From Liolophura sinensis (taxonomy: Eukaryota; Mollusca; Polyplacophora; Chitonida; Chitonidae): a stretch of DNA of 64,000 bases. Each line of letters starts with the position of its first letter. The stretch's first letter is position 1. The position numbers and the translations under genes were made by a program. Of this stretch, positions 1 to 11,453 are shown piece by piece. The notes under the pieces were generated by a model. The model worked only from the letters and a program-made list of their open reading frames with translations. It did no database searches and was not told where the DNA came from. The DNA is taken from contig NC_088301.1 of assembly GCF_032854445.1 (NCBI RefSeq), forward strand, positions 59,220,512 to 59,284,511, in the 5' to 3' direction.

Positions 1-282
1 TATGTAAGTTAACGTATACCCTTTGAAGGCAGACTAGGTGATTTTTGATGTTTAATATTACTAAAAAATGTAATGGTATTGTACCTAAAAGCAAAAGACA
101 GTTTGGTCACATAATCATCATGAGATAAAAACTATTAATGTAAGCATGCAGGCATTGAAACAGTGAAGTCACAAGAAAGCATCAGCTACAGGTAAAAAGT
201 GTTGCTAAACAGATTATAAATGCAAGAATACCAGCCTGATGTGATGATTTATTTGATGACATTTTTTTCTTTCTTGTTTCAG

Positions 283-345
283 TGCCGTGAAATAGGAGCA
301 GAGAGTCATGATGACATCATGCAAGTTCTCACCAGTCTGCAGAGT
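283..345 (+). CDS. srGAP: srGAP exon a (F-BAR helix)
   Basis: Acceptor ...tttcag before TGC and donor gtgaga after AGT. It reads CREIGAESHDDIMQVL and on, 21 codons, phase 0 at both ends. It matches the srGAP segment just before the TYHxYxxxS stretch. This is the first exon seen; bases 1-282 are the preceding intron and contain no coding signal. Confidence 0.88.
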
Positions 346-3300
346 GTGAGACCTTATATTGTTTGTTATGTGAAGACAAAATGCCATAATGTCCAAGTAA
401 AAAGCAACATAGCACAGTTGTCTTAGGTTTGGCTCAATGCAAGGGATTTGCCGTTGAGATCACATGCTTGTATCCAGCTCCTAATGGGGTTAGCTCATCT
501 TGACACTGCAGGCTTTTGTTTATGGTGTCTGGAGAACCATGGAATAAAATGCCTTAGCTGTATCCAGACAGCTTATGTAGCTGTGCTTATTATTTAAAAC
601 CCTCGTGTGTTACACATGATGTCCAAACAATTTACTAGTGAATAGGTATTCAAGAACTTTGAATGCATGAATGTGTTTCATCATGTTAATGGAGAATAAT
701 GATAGTTTTAACCTACTGTGCACAGCCTTCAGTATTACCACAAGCCCTCTAAAGATGCAGACATTTTGGATCAGAATGACCTTTCTTACACATTCATTTC
801 CTTTGATGACAGGAGATTTGTTTTATTAAGAACTGGTATATTAATCAAGGTTTTCCTCATTAATTTTCAAGAGAAGATTATATGTTTGGGAGGGGATGAA
901 AACTGATATGTTGGCCAGTTTTCTGCAGTGGCTTGAAACAAGATTTATAATGGTTTATCACGCACCTCTTCACACTGTCAACATTAACATTACTAGTATT
1001 GCATAAGCAAAGGTGTAACAACACATTCTTGAAAAGATATAAGATATATAAAATATTACCTAATATAACCACTGATATATAGGAAATTGTAAAGATGATT
1101 TATAGTTGTCACAATCATGATCATAAATCATTGGTTCACTCATATGGAAAATACAGTGACATCAAAAGTGAGGGTTGGGTTTGATTACATCTGGTCCCAT
1201 CTTACTGAAACATCTAAATGTTGTGCCAGTATGATAAAGGTCTGTGAATGCACATTGATACATTTACATGTGATGATATGACGTGGTTAATAAGCAAAAC
1301 TATATGTGGATTCTGCAGGCAATGAGGACCTACCATGTGTACCAGGGTGAGAGTAAGCAGGCAGAGATGAAGCTGCAGAATGTGATGGGTCAGAAGCAGA
1401 AAATAGAGCAACAGCTCGCTGGCAAAGGGGGCACAATCCGCAAACTCAAGTCTCTGGAGAGGCAGATAGAGAAAGTAAGTGCTGGCCATGAAGCCTCCAA
1501 CAGGGAAATGAGTTTGGTATCGAATGAGTTCATGGGAGATAAAAAGGTCTGCTGTTTTGTTCAGTTTTTATGAAGCTCTCTTGCACACTTGGTAATGCGG
1601 GTTGTCTGTGAAGAGAAAAGTGCTTAAGTTCTTTCAAAAACTTGTCTTTGGACAGTGGATAGTTATGGCTCAAGGACCACAAAGCTGTCTTAGACATCAG
1701 TCACACTTCAGTCCTAACTTTCAATATTATTCCTGAACTTATACTTGAATTTTGACACTAATTTTCTATTTTGTCGTGAAAGTCTAAGACAATTTTAAGT
1801 ATCAAAATGAAAATGTCTGTGGTAAGTTGCAAATTTGGTACAGTAAATTGTCCTGAGGTCAAGACAAAATCTGACAAGCCTAAGAATGCAACATGGTCTT
1901 TGCTGTATTGTCTTGCTATGATGGAGCTTATAGTCATACATATTCACTTGTAGTATCTAACTTAAATGTTCAGAGGAAGACATAGCAATTATCATTCATA
2001 CTGAAGTTATTGCCTTTTACATCTAAATGTTTGTATTTGTAAGAATGGTGCATTTTTAGTCTGTGTTTAGGGTGAATTTTGAGTTGCATTGGTATTGTTA
2101 TTTGCAGAAACAGGCCAAATACAGCGAGAACAAATTAAAAGCTCTGAAGGCACGAAATGATTACCTACTTAGTATTGAAGCCGCCAATGCGGCTATCAAC
2201 AAGTATTTCTCAGATGATTTGTCAGATCTCATGGATGTAAGTAATATACTTAGACATGCCCATACAAAAGTAGTGTAACTCGAAACTTATTTTGACTCAG
2301 TATTTCAGCACTTTATTTTGTCATCAGGAAAACTAAATTTTATGGTGAACATTACAGATATATATAGGTATGGAGACAAATCCACAAAATGCAGACTAAG
2401 TGTTAAATCAACATATGATATAGAAAGTGGAGAATAAAACTGGACAACAAGGCTTCAGCTTATCATTTTCTATTTTCAGTGTCATATTTATGAGTTGGTG
2501 GTGGTTTGAATTTTACTCATAATTTTCGTAAGAATGATGTTATGTAGTGAACTAATTGTCTGATGTCATAGGTTTTTCATATGTCCTCATATTTCATGTG
2601 ATCATTGTATGAAAAATTTTGGTTCTTCTGTGAGCGGTGATAGCAATAACATTTTATCAAGTACCGAGTATAGTGTAAAACTCCAGTCAAATAAATACAT
2701 TTTTATCAAATAATGACACATTCAAATATGTGAGACCAGATAATTATGTGCCTGTATTCAGCATGTATTGTTTTTGTGTTCACAGTGCATGGACTTTGGT
2801 TACCATAACTCGGTTGGGAGGGCCATGCTGATGTATCTGTCGGTTCATGAAGAACTGAAGAACTCTCATCAGATGGCCATAGATTTGCTCAATAAGTGTA
2901 TCACAGACCTGGATTCAAGGGCAGATAAGCAGAAATTCATGGAGATAAACAATGCAGTCTTCATGCTGCCCAGAAAATTTGAATTCCAACCCTGTCGTGG
3001 AGATGAGGTAATGCCAACTAATGAAGTTAACCCGGCTTACTATTCAGTAAAAGGCCCTAGTCCAACTTTTTCTGAACTGAAATATCCTTAATGTTCAAAC
3101 AACTCATAACAGTATGTACTGGGCATTGAATTAATTTGTTTTACAACCACTTGTCTAAGCAATATCTGAAGAACTGATAGGCCGATCTTCACCTATTCTG
3201 TGTTGAGGCTTCATTGATATAATATTGATATGTCTGTCTAATCATTTGTTGTTTTTATTTTGACATCTTGGCATTGAATAACCTTTACTGTGCTGTGTCT

Positions 3301-6300
3301 CCACACATACAGCTGCTGGACCCAGTGTATTCAAATTCATTTTGAAGATTAAGGCCTTAAAACTGATTACTTAATGGAAGACCCCCCACTCCGTTAATCA
3401 GTATTTCGACATTGTAGCAATACCATATCCATGCAGTATCACCACTACGTTTGTAGTGGACAATATCTTGAGAACTGTTGGGCAGCTTGGGCATTGTTCT
3501 GATCAGGATAAAAGCCCAATGATCACCTCATTATGCAGACACAGAGACTGTATCTTTCCTGGAAGTTATTGGTTTCTTGTCTACCTACATGGCACACAGT
3601 CACCATTTTTGAGTACTGTGTAAAATACAAATTAAGAAAGCAGCTGAACAGTTTATCAGAACTTTTCCTTTCTGTGTCAGGTAAAACAAATATGCGCTCA
3701 GAAATCAGTTCAGGAGCAGCTGATTCAAGAATACAACGCCATTGGGGATAGGCAGTTACAGCTCAAGTTGGAAAACGATGAAGTAAGTAATTTTCGAGAC
3801 TGTTTCTTTGGACAGAATGTTACAAATTCCTTCTGCCGCAGCTAAAATAACAACTTCATATGTGTGCAGCAGTTATTAGCACATAAACAGCTATCCTATG
3901 ATTCAATTCTACAAACATTGATTGCAGTAGATTTGGATGTAGATACAAGAGTCCGTATATTAGTGAACATTATCATACCCATGTATGTCGGTGCATAGTT
4001 TCTCTTTGATTTGTGATTTTTTGTCTCAGTGTCCAGAAAGTCGCACACCTGTGTTCATGTATGTATGTACATGTATATCAGAAAATATCAGCGATCTTGA
4101 GTTTACCTATCAGCTTGCTTTAGAATCGATACCTGACTGACATGCCTGACCATTATGTTCAGTATCCAATAATGCTGACAGCTGTAATAACAGATATAAT
4201 GATAATGCTACAGACAGTGTAAGGCTTTTGAACTGTTCATTTTTTGTAAATTGTGAATTGGTAAAATCTGCGAATTTACCATGATTTAGCAGTACCAATG
4301 CTGACTTGGTGTAATGAGCCATTCCCCGTCTTTGTCTTTCACTAGATCTGGAAAACTTTGGAAACAGCTGAAAATACCCTCATGGACATGATAAATGTTC
4401 GAGACTATGAGGTGTCAAACTTCTTCCGCGATGACAACATACCCCCCAAATCTCCTCATGAAGCAGCCAAAAAGAGGTCCGATAAAATGGAAACTGAATC
4501 ATTCTATTTGTTGGTAAGGGACAGAGCAACCAAAATAAAAACTTTGTGGTTGTAGATCCAGTTGAAAGTTTTTTAACCAGTTGGAAAGTAGATAATGTAT
4601 GTAGAAAATGTCATAAACAGCTTTTATTTGAAATTCTTGTAAAATGAAGAATTTACCAGTATATTTTTATATTTTTATTTACCAATGTAAAATATATTTA
4701 AATTACAAGAGTACAAAAATACAGTCCTTTTGTATGATGAAAACAAAAATTATGGAAATTCTGAAAACAAAAACAAGATGAATTTGATGAATTCAGTAGC
4801 TGATGATATGTTTATCATGCATGTGTTTCAGAAATTCAAAGACTACACCCTCAGTTGCAATCGTCTTGCCAGGTTACAGGCTAAATGCAGTGCAATAGCC
4901 AAAGCTCTTGGGGAGAGTAAAGTTTCCCCAACTGGGGCCAGGTGAGTCTTCAGCTAAAGGAAGGAATAATAGCATGATACCTCTAGCAAATTCAGAGGTA
5001 TATCCCAATCTTTTTAAGACATATTTGTGATAAGAAGACTGAAGCTTAATTGAAGTTCATCAAAGGCTTGTCGTGACTAAATTTTTCTGAAAATGTGTTT
5101 AGATATACCAGATGGCCTATTACAAGATAATACACAGCATATTTTGGTAATCAGATTCCATAACAAAAAACAAGAAAAAGTACTGTCAGTCCTGTTGTTA
5201 AGTTGGTAAGGTTAAAAAAAAATGATATCTGTGCATGATGGTAATAAATTATGTTTATGCATCATAACATGTGTATATCGTAACATGTATGTATACCCTT
5301 CTGTTACAGACCACCATCATTACCTCCAAATAAGCCAAAGAAACGAAGGATAGGTAGAGCGCCATTAGTGGGACAGCCCAAGTTATTTGGTGGCAGCTTG
5401 GAAGAATATCTAGAGGTACCATAAGTATAATGCTTAATGATATCTTTATTCATCTTTATAACCTCATAATTCCTGTGACTCATCTGTGAGCAGATCTACA
5501 ATTTTCTAGAGACTCTGTCTTGAACATCGCTCAGTCTGCTTATTTATGGAATTCTGTTTATCAGGAATACCAACAGCAATTTTACATTTTTTGCTGTAAA
5601 ATGTTATCAACTCTGTAATTATGTCCGGAGGATCTGTACTGTACTGAATAAATATAAATACAGTACATGCACAACATTGAATAAGATGGCAGTTCTGTAC
5701 AGTAGGCTAAAACTGTTCTCCTTTGTTTCTAGGCCACAGGTACAGAGATACCACTGGTAATGAAAAGCTGTATAAGGATCATAAATCTTTATGGTGAGTA
5801 GTAAGACTTTATGGTACCACTCACAGTTAGTAAATAATAATTGTTTCTGGGAGTTCTGATTGGCTGAAGTATTTGAAATGCCCCATGTCTTAAATGAGAA
5901 GGGGAGGGAGCACCATGTTCAGCCTTAATCATTTTACTGAGGTTTTAAGGAAATACACAGTTTGTCTGTTTTTTATGATGGGTCACATGAACTGTTTTGA
6001 AATTATCCACCTGCACAGTTGTACAATCCCATGTCTTGGTGTATTTCTCTTGTGAGCTACTGCTGTAATAGTATGTGGCTGATGTGTTTATCATTTGTAT
6101 TTTCTTAACAGGCATGCACCATCAAGGCATATTCAGGGTATCTGGAGCACAAGTTGAGATCAACGACTTTAGAAACAGTTTTGAAAAAGGTATGGGTATA
6201 TGAAAACAATGGTCCTTAGGCTGATTTCTGTTTGAAGTGTAAATATGTTTTTTCTGAATATAAATCCCTATTTTATATTTCATATTCCTTTTACTTAAAA

Positions 6301-9300
6301 GGCAAGACAGCACCTGGTTAAAACATTTCAACTGAAAGCAGGATTCTCAAGCTTTCTTAAATTGTGACTTTAAAAGTATCATTCTTTATTATTTTAATGA
6401 CATTTCACCAATAACATGTAGAACAAAATGTCATTTCTGCACAAATGACTGGTATGAATCGAGGCAGACATCTTGAGAATCTTATGTAATCAAACACATT
6501 GCTGTCAAATTGGGTGGCAACACAAAACTACTACATAAAACATCATTTGGAGAATGTTTACAACGATTTAGTTACGTACAGCGGAGGGGTCATTTCACAC
6601 AGTGTTGTGCGACAGGTCTGTATCATTTATGCACCACAACAGACGTAAAATTAGTTGATTTACAAGCCGTGTAATATTCAGCGATGGTATCACAAATTAT
6701 GTCAGACAGCAGCATACTGTCTTGACCAAAACTGCACTTCTCTTCATAGGCCTATTTAGACACATTGTTCGAATTGTACAAATACATTTTTTGTCATTCA
6801 TTTTCTTTAGTGAAAAATTCATTAGGGATGCTTAAAAGTAATTAAATCTTATGATTCAATTTTTTTCCTCTAAGTTTATGATAATTGAAGAATTTAGATT
6901 TTGCTTCTTTGTCTTTCTTGCACACAAGGGATGATTTTTTTGTATTTTTTCTTTTATAAAATACAGTAAAATTATTGAAACACCGTGTTTAAGCCAAGGT
7001 GCTTTCTGTGGCGTCCGCGATAACTAGGTCAGCACTGCTCTCATCCTAGAAGCCACCATTACATAACAGAATCATAAAATCCAGCGACAGTGGAATGCCT
7101 AGATCAGCCTCAGTAGTGCTTAGATTTATTTCCATTTGTTTCAGAATGGAGCATGAATCAATTTACGCAACAATCCTTTGTAATTTTGTAAATATTTCAT
7201 ACGGGTCAAAATCACCAGTATAACCACTCCGGAGGCTACGATCTGAACCAGTAATACCCCGGCTGTGCATATATAGGCTACTTAAACTGTAAATGATATG
7301 ACAGACTTATTAACAGTTCCAGTATTGGAAGAAATATCCTTCCAGTATGTCCAATTTTGGGGAAAGCTATTCATCACTTGGACCTTCATTGCCGAAGTCC
7401 ACAACTTTTATTTGCCATAGGCTATTGCTTTGACTATAATATGGAAAGTACCTTCGACTTTAGAGAGCAAGAGGAAATGTTACTGCACCTTGCTGTCAAT
7501 AATGGACATGCACTGAAGCTGTGTCAAGACAAAGTTTCACTAAATGTTTAAAAAAAATACTTAATGCTGGTTTAAGATACTTTAAATGATAGTGTTTCAG
7601 TGGACATACACCTCAGCCAGGTGCTGTTTATTTTATTCACTGTAAACTGTAATCACAACGGAAACAATAAACCAACACGTTTTTGGGGTAGAAATTTCTC
7701 ATAGTTTACATACATGTAATGGAGTGATCAAAATTCTGCCATACATTTAGATATTCTAGTTAACAGCCTTTCACGCCTATGATCCTATGCAGATGATGAT
7801 GATGATGAGTTTTGGCTTTTTCAGGTGATGATCCACTGCATGAGATGGTGGATGCCAGTGACATCAACTCTGTGGCTGGGGTTCTCAAGTTGTATTTCAG
7901 AGAGCTCCGTGAACCTTTGTTCCCTCTCCATCTATTTGACGAGCTCATATCATGTAGCAGTAAGTTGACTTCATGTAGGCATGTACCATTTCCCCCAAAG
8001 TGCTACTGAGGAAAGACTGTTAGAAATGAAGGAATACTAGTAACCTGAAAACTTGTTCTAACTATCGGTAGTATGATGCTTAAAGTATGCTGCTTAAACT
8101 ATGCTGGAGGAAATATTTAAATGAACTGTGAGGAACATGCATCATGAAATGTAAGGTAATGGATGTAGAACTTCCACCTGAGATTTATAGTTCCTCTATT
8201 ACTTACTCTCTGTGTGTATTGTAGTGTCCTCAAATACCTGTGTAGGTAACATGTACGTGTCGGGTCATGCTTTAAGAGCCTTTATTCCTAAAAAGTGCAA
8301 GGTGGCCACAAATTTCACATGTTTCAAGTACAAATAAATAAGAAGGATGCACTGTATTGAAAATCTCCATTACATGTAGTTTGGTTAAAGATGTTTGATT
8401 AAGATGGTACACATGAATATGATCCTTTTTCAAGTCCAACGTAAAACTGTTTTGTTTCCTGTTGACAGAACTAGAAGACAATCAGGAGAGACTGGACAAG
8501 CTGAAGGAGTTGATCAACACGCTTCCAAGGCCCATCATTGTGGTCTTACGATACCTCTTTGCCTTTCTCAATCAGTAAGATCTGCTTCTGCGTCTATTCC
8601 TCATTTCGTTCTGTTATATGATAGAAAACAGATTGTCATAAATAGCACTTATGTCATCATTCGTTTTTGTTAATGATTTGAATGAATCGGTACTTATGGC
8701 TTAATGCAGCCTTAGCTATTTTGCTGCCATACCATGGCGATTTGAAGTAATATTAAAAAAAAACATACATTATTATCATTTATTAATCATTTGTGTCATG
8801 TGAAAAGCAATAAAGATGGCTGAAAGAGTAGGTGTACATTGTGTGCAATCTTCCATATTAAAGATACCAAATACTTCAATAGGACGCTACACAATAATCA
8901 TACAAAGTATTAAAGATTGCCGGTGACTTCTATAAAGAAAAGAAATAAGTAAATATTGAATTTTTTCAGTTTGACAGAGTACAGTGATGAGAACATGATG
9001 GACCCTTACAACCTAGCGATCTGTTTTGGCCCAACATTGCTGCCGATTCCCCCAGATCGTGATCAAGTGACTTATCAGAGCAATGTCAATGAAGTCATAA
9101 AGACAATCATAAAGAATCAGGACGAACTGTTTCCTCAGGATGGTGGTGAGAAGTACGAGAAGTTCATCCTGGAAACAAGGTACACAGTTCTGTTCACATC
9201 CATGGTTACAGCTACCCTAATTCCTCACTCTTTTCACAGATAAAAGATCAACTTTAAGTGCAATTTATTTAAATTTTTATAATTTGATTTTGTAGGCAAA

Positions 9301-10315
9301 ACTACATTGGTTGGATTTACAAATTTTAGGCCTTCACAAGAAGTATAATTTTATCAATCTGCATAGGGTAATGCCCTCAGAATATGCTTGAATAAATACC
9401 TTGCAAACATGCGAAAAGGTTGAAGAATTACAGTATTTGCATGGAATTAACAACTATTTACCCTGCTCTTAGTGAAAGATCATGTGAAATTATGTATAAA
9501 ATCAGATATAACTTCACATCATTTTTCACCACCTAACATTTGTGTGCTACAGCTGATAGACTAAAGTGAAGTTGGTTGATTTACTGTAGTCACTCTCTTT
9601 TTCATCTGTGTAGCTCTGGTCATTGAGTAATTACTAGTAGGCTGTGAGGGGGTTTAAGAGTGGAGCAAGGTGCTTTATCCAGGTTCACTGAGCTCTATTT
9701 AACCAGTTAGTAATTTGTTAAGATGTGGTCATGTCTGTTGTTTTATGCCAAGACAGCTGTCAGTCACTTTGCCAGCTGTAAGTATATGTGGGTGTTACGT
9801 TCCTCCCAGATTGCTTACATGTATGTAAGTGAAATATTCGGTATGTTGAAATATAACGTCAGAAAAGCCCATTTGCAGTTAAAAACTGACTAAAGGAAGT
9901 TCTGGTAAATAGGAAGTAAAGCACTTCAAAATGCATAAGAGGCACTGTCCAGTTGACAACATATACCTTCAGAATTATATCACAGAGTCAACTCCCCAGC
10001 ACTTAGGTTAAGTCATTGCAATGGCAATAGTAAACCATAAAAAAATTTGTTTGAATACTGTTTTTTATCTAAAGTCTTTTTAGGTAAATGGATTAATTAA
10101 ATCAAACAAAATGTGTCACTTGAAAAATTGCAAAACTTTAGGTGAAATATAGCAATCTGTTTACAGTATGTATGTAACTTATCAACACAGTAGTTAGACA
10201 CAGACTCTGTTGTGTAGCTTGAGGATAAGATTTGGATGATGTTTGCTTGGTGATTGTAGAGAAGAGGAGGTGGATGACCATGATGAGGACAACAGCTCCA
10301 TTCCTAGTGATGATG
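283..10315 (+). CDS. srGAP: srGAP (SLIT-ROBO Rho GTPase-activating protein), 14 internal exons, incomplete at both ends
   Basis: The joined exons give 1702 nt (567 codons plus one base) with no stop and every junction in phase. The first six exons and part of the seventh encode a srGAP-type F-BAR domain (landmarks QAKYSENKLKALKARN, DLSDLMD, KFEFQPCRGDE). A short Pro/basic linker follows, then a full RhoGAP domain: GIFRVSG with the catalytic arginine finger (codon 6135-6137), VAGVLKLYFREL, and NLAICFGP. An acidic linker ends the visible part. Known family role: the F-BAR domain dimerises and bends membrane at the plasma membrane, the RhoGAP domain stimulates GTP hydrolysis by Rac/Cdc42-type GTPases downstream of Slit-Robo, and a C-terminal SH3 binds Robo and WAVE-type partners. 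The N-terminal exon(s) lie before position 1. The SH3 exon that should follow was not found before or after the N gap. Introns run from 317 bp to about 1.6 kb. Family assignment is very secure; which vertebrate paralogue is closest cannot be told. Confidence 0.95.
1319..1474 (+). CDS. srGAP: srGAP exon b (F-BAR)
   Basis: Acceptor ttctgcag, donor gtaagt, 52 codons, phase 0. It reads AMRTYHVYQGESKQAEMKL and continues as a Lys/Gln/Glu-rich helix ending ERQIEK. The charged spacing is typical of the long F-BAR helices. Confidence 0.92.
2108..2236 (+). CDS. srGAP: srGAP exon c (F-BAR)
   Basis: Acceptor tttgcag, donor gtaagt, 43 codons, phase 0. The segment KQAKYSENKLKALKARNDYL is nearly invariant in srGAP proteins and is the best single identifier of the family here. 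The exon ends DLSDLMD. Confidence 0.96.
2786..3007 (+). CDS. srGAP: srGAP exon d (F-BAR)
   Basis: Acceptor gttcacag, donor gtaatg, 74 codons, phase 0. Starts CMDFGYHNSVGRAM and ends with the srGAP landmark KFEFQPCRGDE, preceded by SRADKQKFMEI. Confidence 0.95.
3681..3782 (+). CDS. srGAP: srGAP exon e (F-BAR extension)
   Basis: Acceptor ctgtgtcag, donor gtaagt, 34 codons, phase 0. Reads VKQICAQKSVQEQLIQEYN then a helix ending LKLENDE. It is too short to stand out as an open frame, but it matches the helical segment after GDE in srGAP proteins and its phase fits both neighbours. Confidence 0.9.
4346..4513 (+). CDS. srGAP: srGAP exon f (F-BAR extension)
   Basis: Acceptor tttcactag, donor gtaagg, 56 codons, phase 0. 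Reads IWKTLETAENTLMDMINVRD, then EVSNFFRD, then METESFYLL, corresponding to the family segments around the VxDxxVSxxF and QETEQFYF motifs. Confidence 0.93.
4832..4941 (+). CDS. srGAP: srGAP exon g (end of F-BAR region)
   Basis: Acceptor gtgtttcag, donor gtgagt, 110 nt, ending in phase 2 (AG of an Arg codon completed in the next exon). Reads KFKDYTLSCNRLARLQAKC and ends ALGESKVSPTGA, matching the srGAP stretch ITKLQAKHDLLxxxLGE. Confidence 0.93.
5310..5415 (+). CDS. srGAP: srGAP exon h (linker between F-BAR and RhoGAP)
   Basis: Acceptor tgttacag, donor gtacca, 106 nt. Completes the split Arg codon and reads PPSLPPNKPKKRRIGRAP and on to LFGGSLEEYLE. The Pro and Lys/Arg-rich stretch looks like a flexible linker; SLEEYLE leads into the RhoGAP fold. 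Confidence 0.9.
5733..5793 (+). CDS. srGAP: srGAP exon i (RhoGAP start)
   Basis: Acceptor gtttctag, donor gtgagt, 61 nt, ends in phase 1. Reads ATGTEIPLVMKSCIRIINLY: the usual first helix of RhoGAP domains (IPxVVxxCIxxIxxxG). Confidence 0.92.
6112..6189 (+). CDS. srGAP: srGAP exon j (RhoGAP arginine finger)
   Basis: Acceptor tcttaacag, donor gtatgg, 78 nt. Reads MHHQGIFRVSGAQVEINDF and on. The Arg of IFRVSG (codon 6135-6137) is the catalytic arginine finger of the family, so the domain is predicted to be an active GAP. A 1.6-kb intron follows, the longest in the visible part of the gene. Confidence 0.95.
7825..7959 (+). CDS. srGAP: srGAP exon k (RhoGAP)
   Basis: Acceptor cttttcag, donor gtaagt, 135 nt, phase 1 in and 1 out. 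Reads GDDPLHEMVDASDINSVAG then VLKLYFRELREPLFP, the conserved Lys-containing helix of RhoGAP domains. Confidence 0.95.
8469..8574 (+). CDS. srGAP: srGAP exon l (RhoGAP)
   Basis: Acceptor gttgacag, donor gtaaga, 106 nt. Reads KLEDNQERLDKLKELINTLP then RPIIVVLRYLFAFLNH (the His codon is completed in the next exon), the RhoGAP segment LPxxxxxxLxYLxxFL. Confidence 0.94.
8970..9179 (+). CDS. srGAP: srGAP exon m (RhoGAP end)
   Basis: Acceptor tttttcag, donor gtacac, 210 nt. Reads LTEYSDENMMDPYNLAICFG and on through PTLLPIPPD, then VNEVIKTIIKNQDELFP. The NLAICFGP motif carries the conserved Asn of RhoGAP domains. Ends in a split Arg codon. Confidence 0.95.
10260..10315 (+). CDS. srGAP: srGAP exon n (acidic linker before SH3)
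   Basis: Acceptor tgattgtag, donor gtgagt, 56 nt, ends in phase 1. Reads REEEVDDHDEDNSSIPSDD. In vertebrate srGAPs a similar acidic segment directly precedes the SH3 domain, so this should be the last exon before the SH3 exon. Confidence 0.85.
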
Positions 10316-11253
10316 GTGAGTTTGTCTTTATTTCACTTGTAAGGATAAATTGTAACAGCTTACATGTCTGTCTCTATCTCTGCTGGAAGCTAGCTATTGC
10401 GATTAATGAGCACAATAGCGTGCCACATACATGTAGTTAGGGTTGAGAAGAGTATTGTCCATGCCAGTGTGGTCATCCTAGTGTAGTAGTAGCCAAGTCT
10501 GACAATGTGCACATTACTGTAAAAACCAAAAAATCACAGTTTGGGTTCAATATTTTGCAAGTAGTGAATATGCTCAGTACACCAACTGATGAATCATCAG
10601 ATCGCTATGACTTTCGCCATCGTCAAAATAAAATATCAGAATGGAAAATGTAAAAATTCTTTTGATATTGGTAAAGCCATCAGTTTCTTTGTCATGTTTG
10701 ATCAGCCAACATACAAGTGTAAAAAGTTGTCAGGGAGGCTTGGTTACTATAGCTTGTGGTGATCAGTCCCTTTATCACTGGGTGTAGGGGAAATCTCTTC
10801 CAACTGGAAACATATTCCTTAGTGCCCATCTGTATCCCCAGAACTTGGTCATTTTGGTGATTGATACATACGCAGGTGGAACCTCCCCTAGACGACAGAC
10901 CATCTACCTGTACATGTAGTATTGCTGTCTTCAGTTTCTCTTTCATTCGGCTTTTTGATCATTATTGTTGTGATATTGAGCCATATCGTTGTGTATTCCA
11001 TCACCGTCATTCTTATAATGTGGCTTTGTTTATTTTATAAGCGACCCAAGTACTTTCTTTTTTCTTGTCTTTTTTTTTTTTTTTTTTTTTTTTTTCCTTT
11101 GGTTTTTCATCATGGTAGATAAAAACTGGTAAATTTAGATCCAGGACATAAATGTGTAGTCACTTACATTTACTCAACATTTGAGGGTACTAATCAAGGA
11201 TTTTGTCATCATTTGTAATATTGAATGTTTGTCAAATATTGCTTATTAACTGT
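10316..11253. other. Intron-like sequence after last visible srGAP exon; T26 run
   Basis: No coding signal and no SH3-type exon seen in any frame. Contains a homopolymer of 26 T at 11070-11095, a plausible cause of the assembly break that follows. Confidence 0.7.
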
Positions 11254-11453
11254 NNNNNNNNNNNNNNNNNNNNNNNNNNNNNNNNNNNNNNNNNNNNNNN
11301 NNNNNNNNNNNNNNNNNNNNNNNNNNNNNNNNNNNNNNNNNNNNNNNNNNNNNNNNNNNNNNNNNNNNNNNNNNNNNNNNNNNNNNNNNNNNNNNNNNNN
11401 NNNNNNNNNNNNNNNNNNNNNNNNNNNNNNNNNNNNNNNNNNNNNNNNNNNNN
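11254..11453. other. Assembly gap, 200 N
   Basis: Exactly 200 unknown bases, a round number that suggests a nominal rather than measured gap size. The missing srGAP SH3 exon could lie here if the true gap is larger. Confidence 0.99.

Larger units (their letters stand above)
346..10259 (+). other. srGAP introns (content)
   Basis: Thirteen introns lie between the listed exons. They are AT-rich, T-rich before acceptors, and hold little else. The intron at 2237-2785 has one copy of a dispersed repeat with a hammerhead-like core. The long intron at 6190-7824 has a somewhat different composition and a 64-codon open frame at 7357-7551 that I do not recognise. The intron at 9180-10259 shows nothing notable. 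Confidence 0.7.

Noticed and set aside
7357-7551. 64-codon frame in the long srGAP intron
   Set aside because: It lies between exons that join in phase without it and does not match any srGAP segment.
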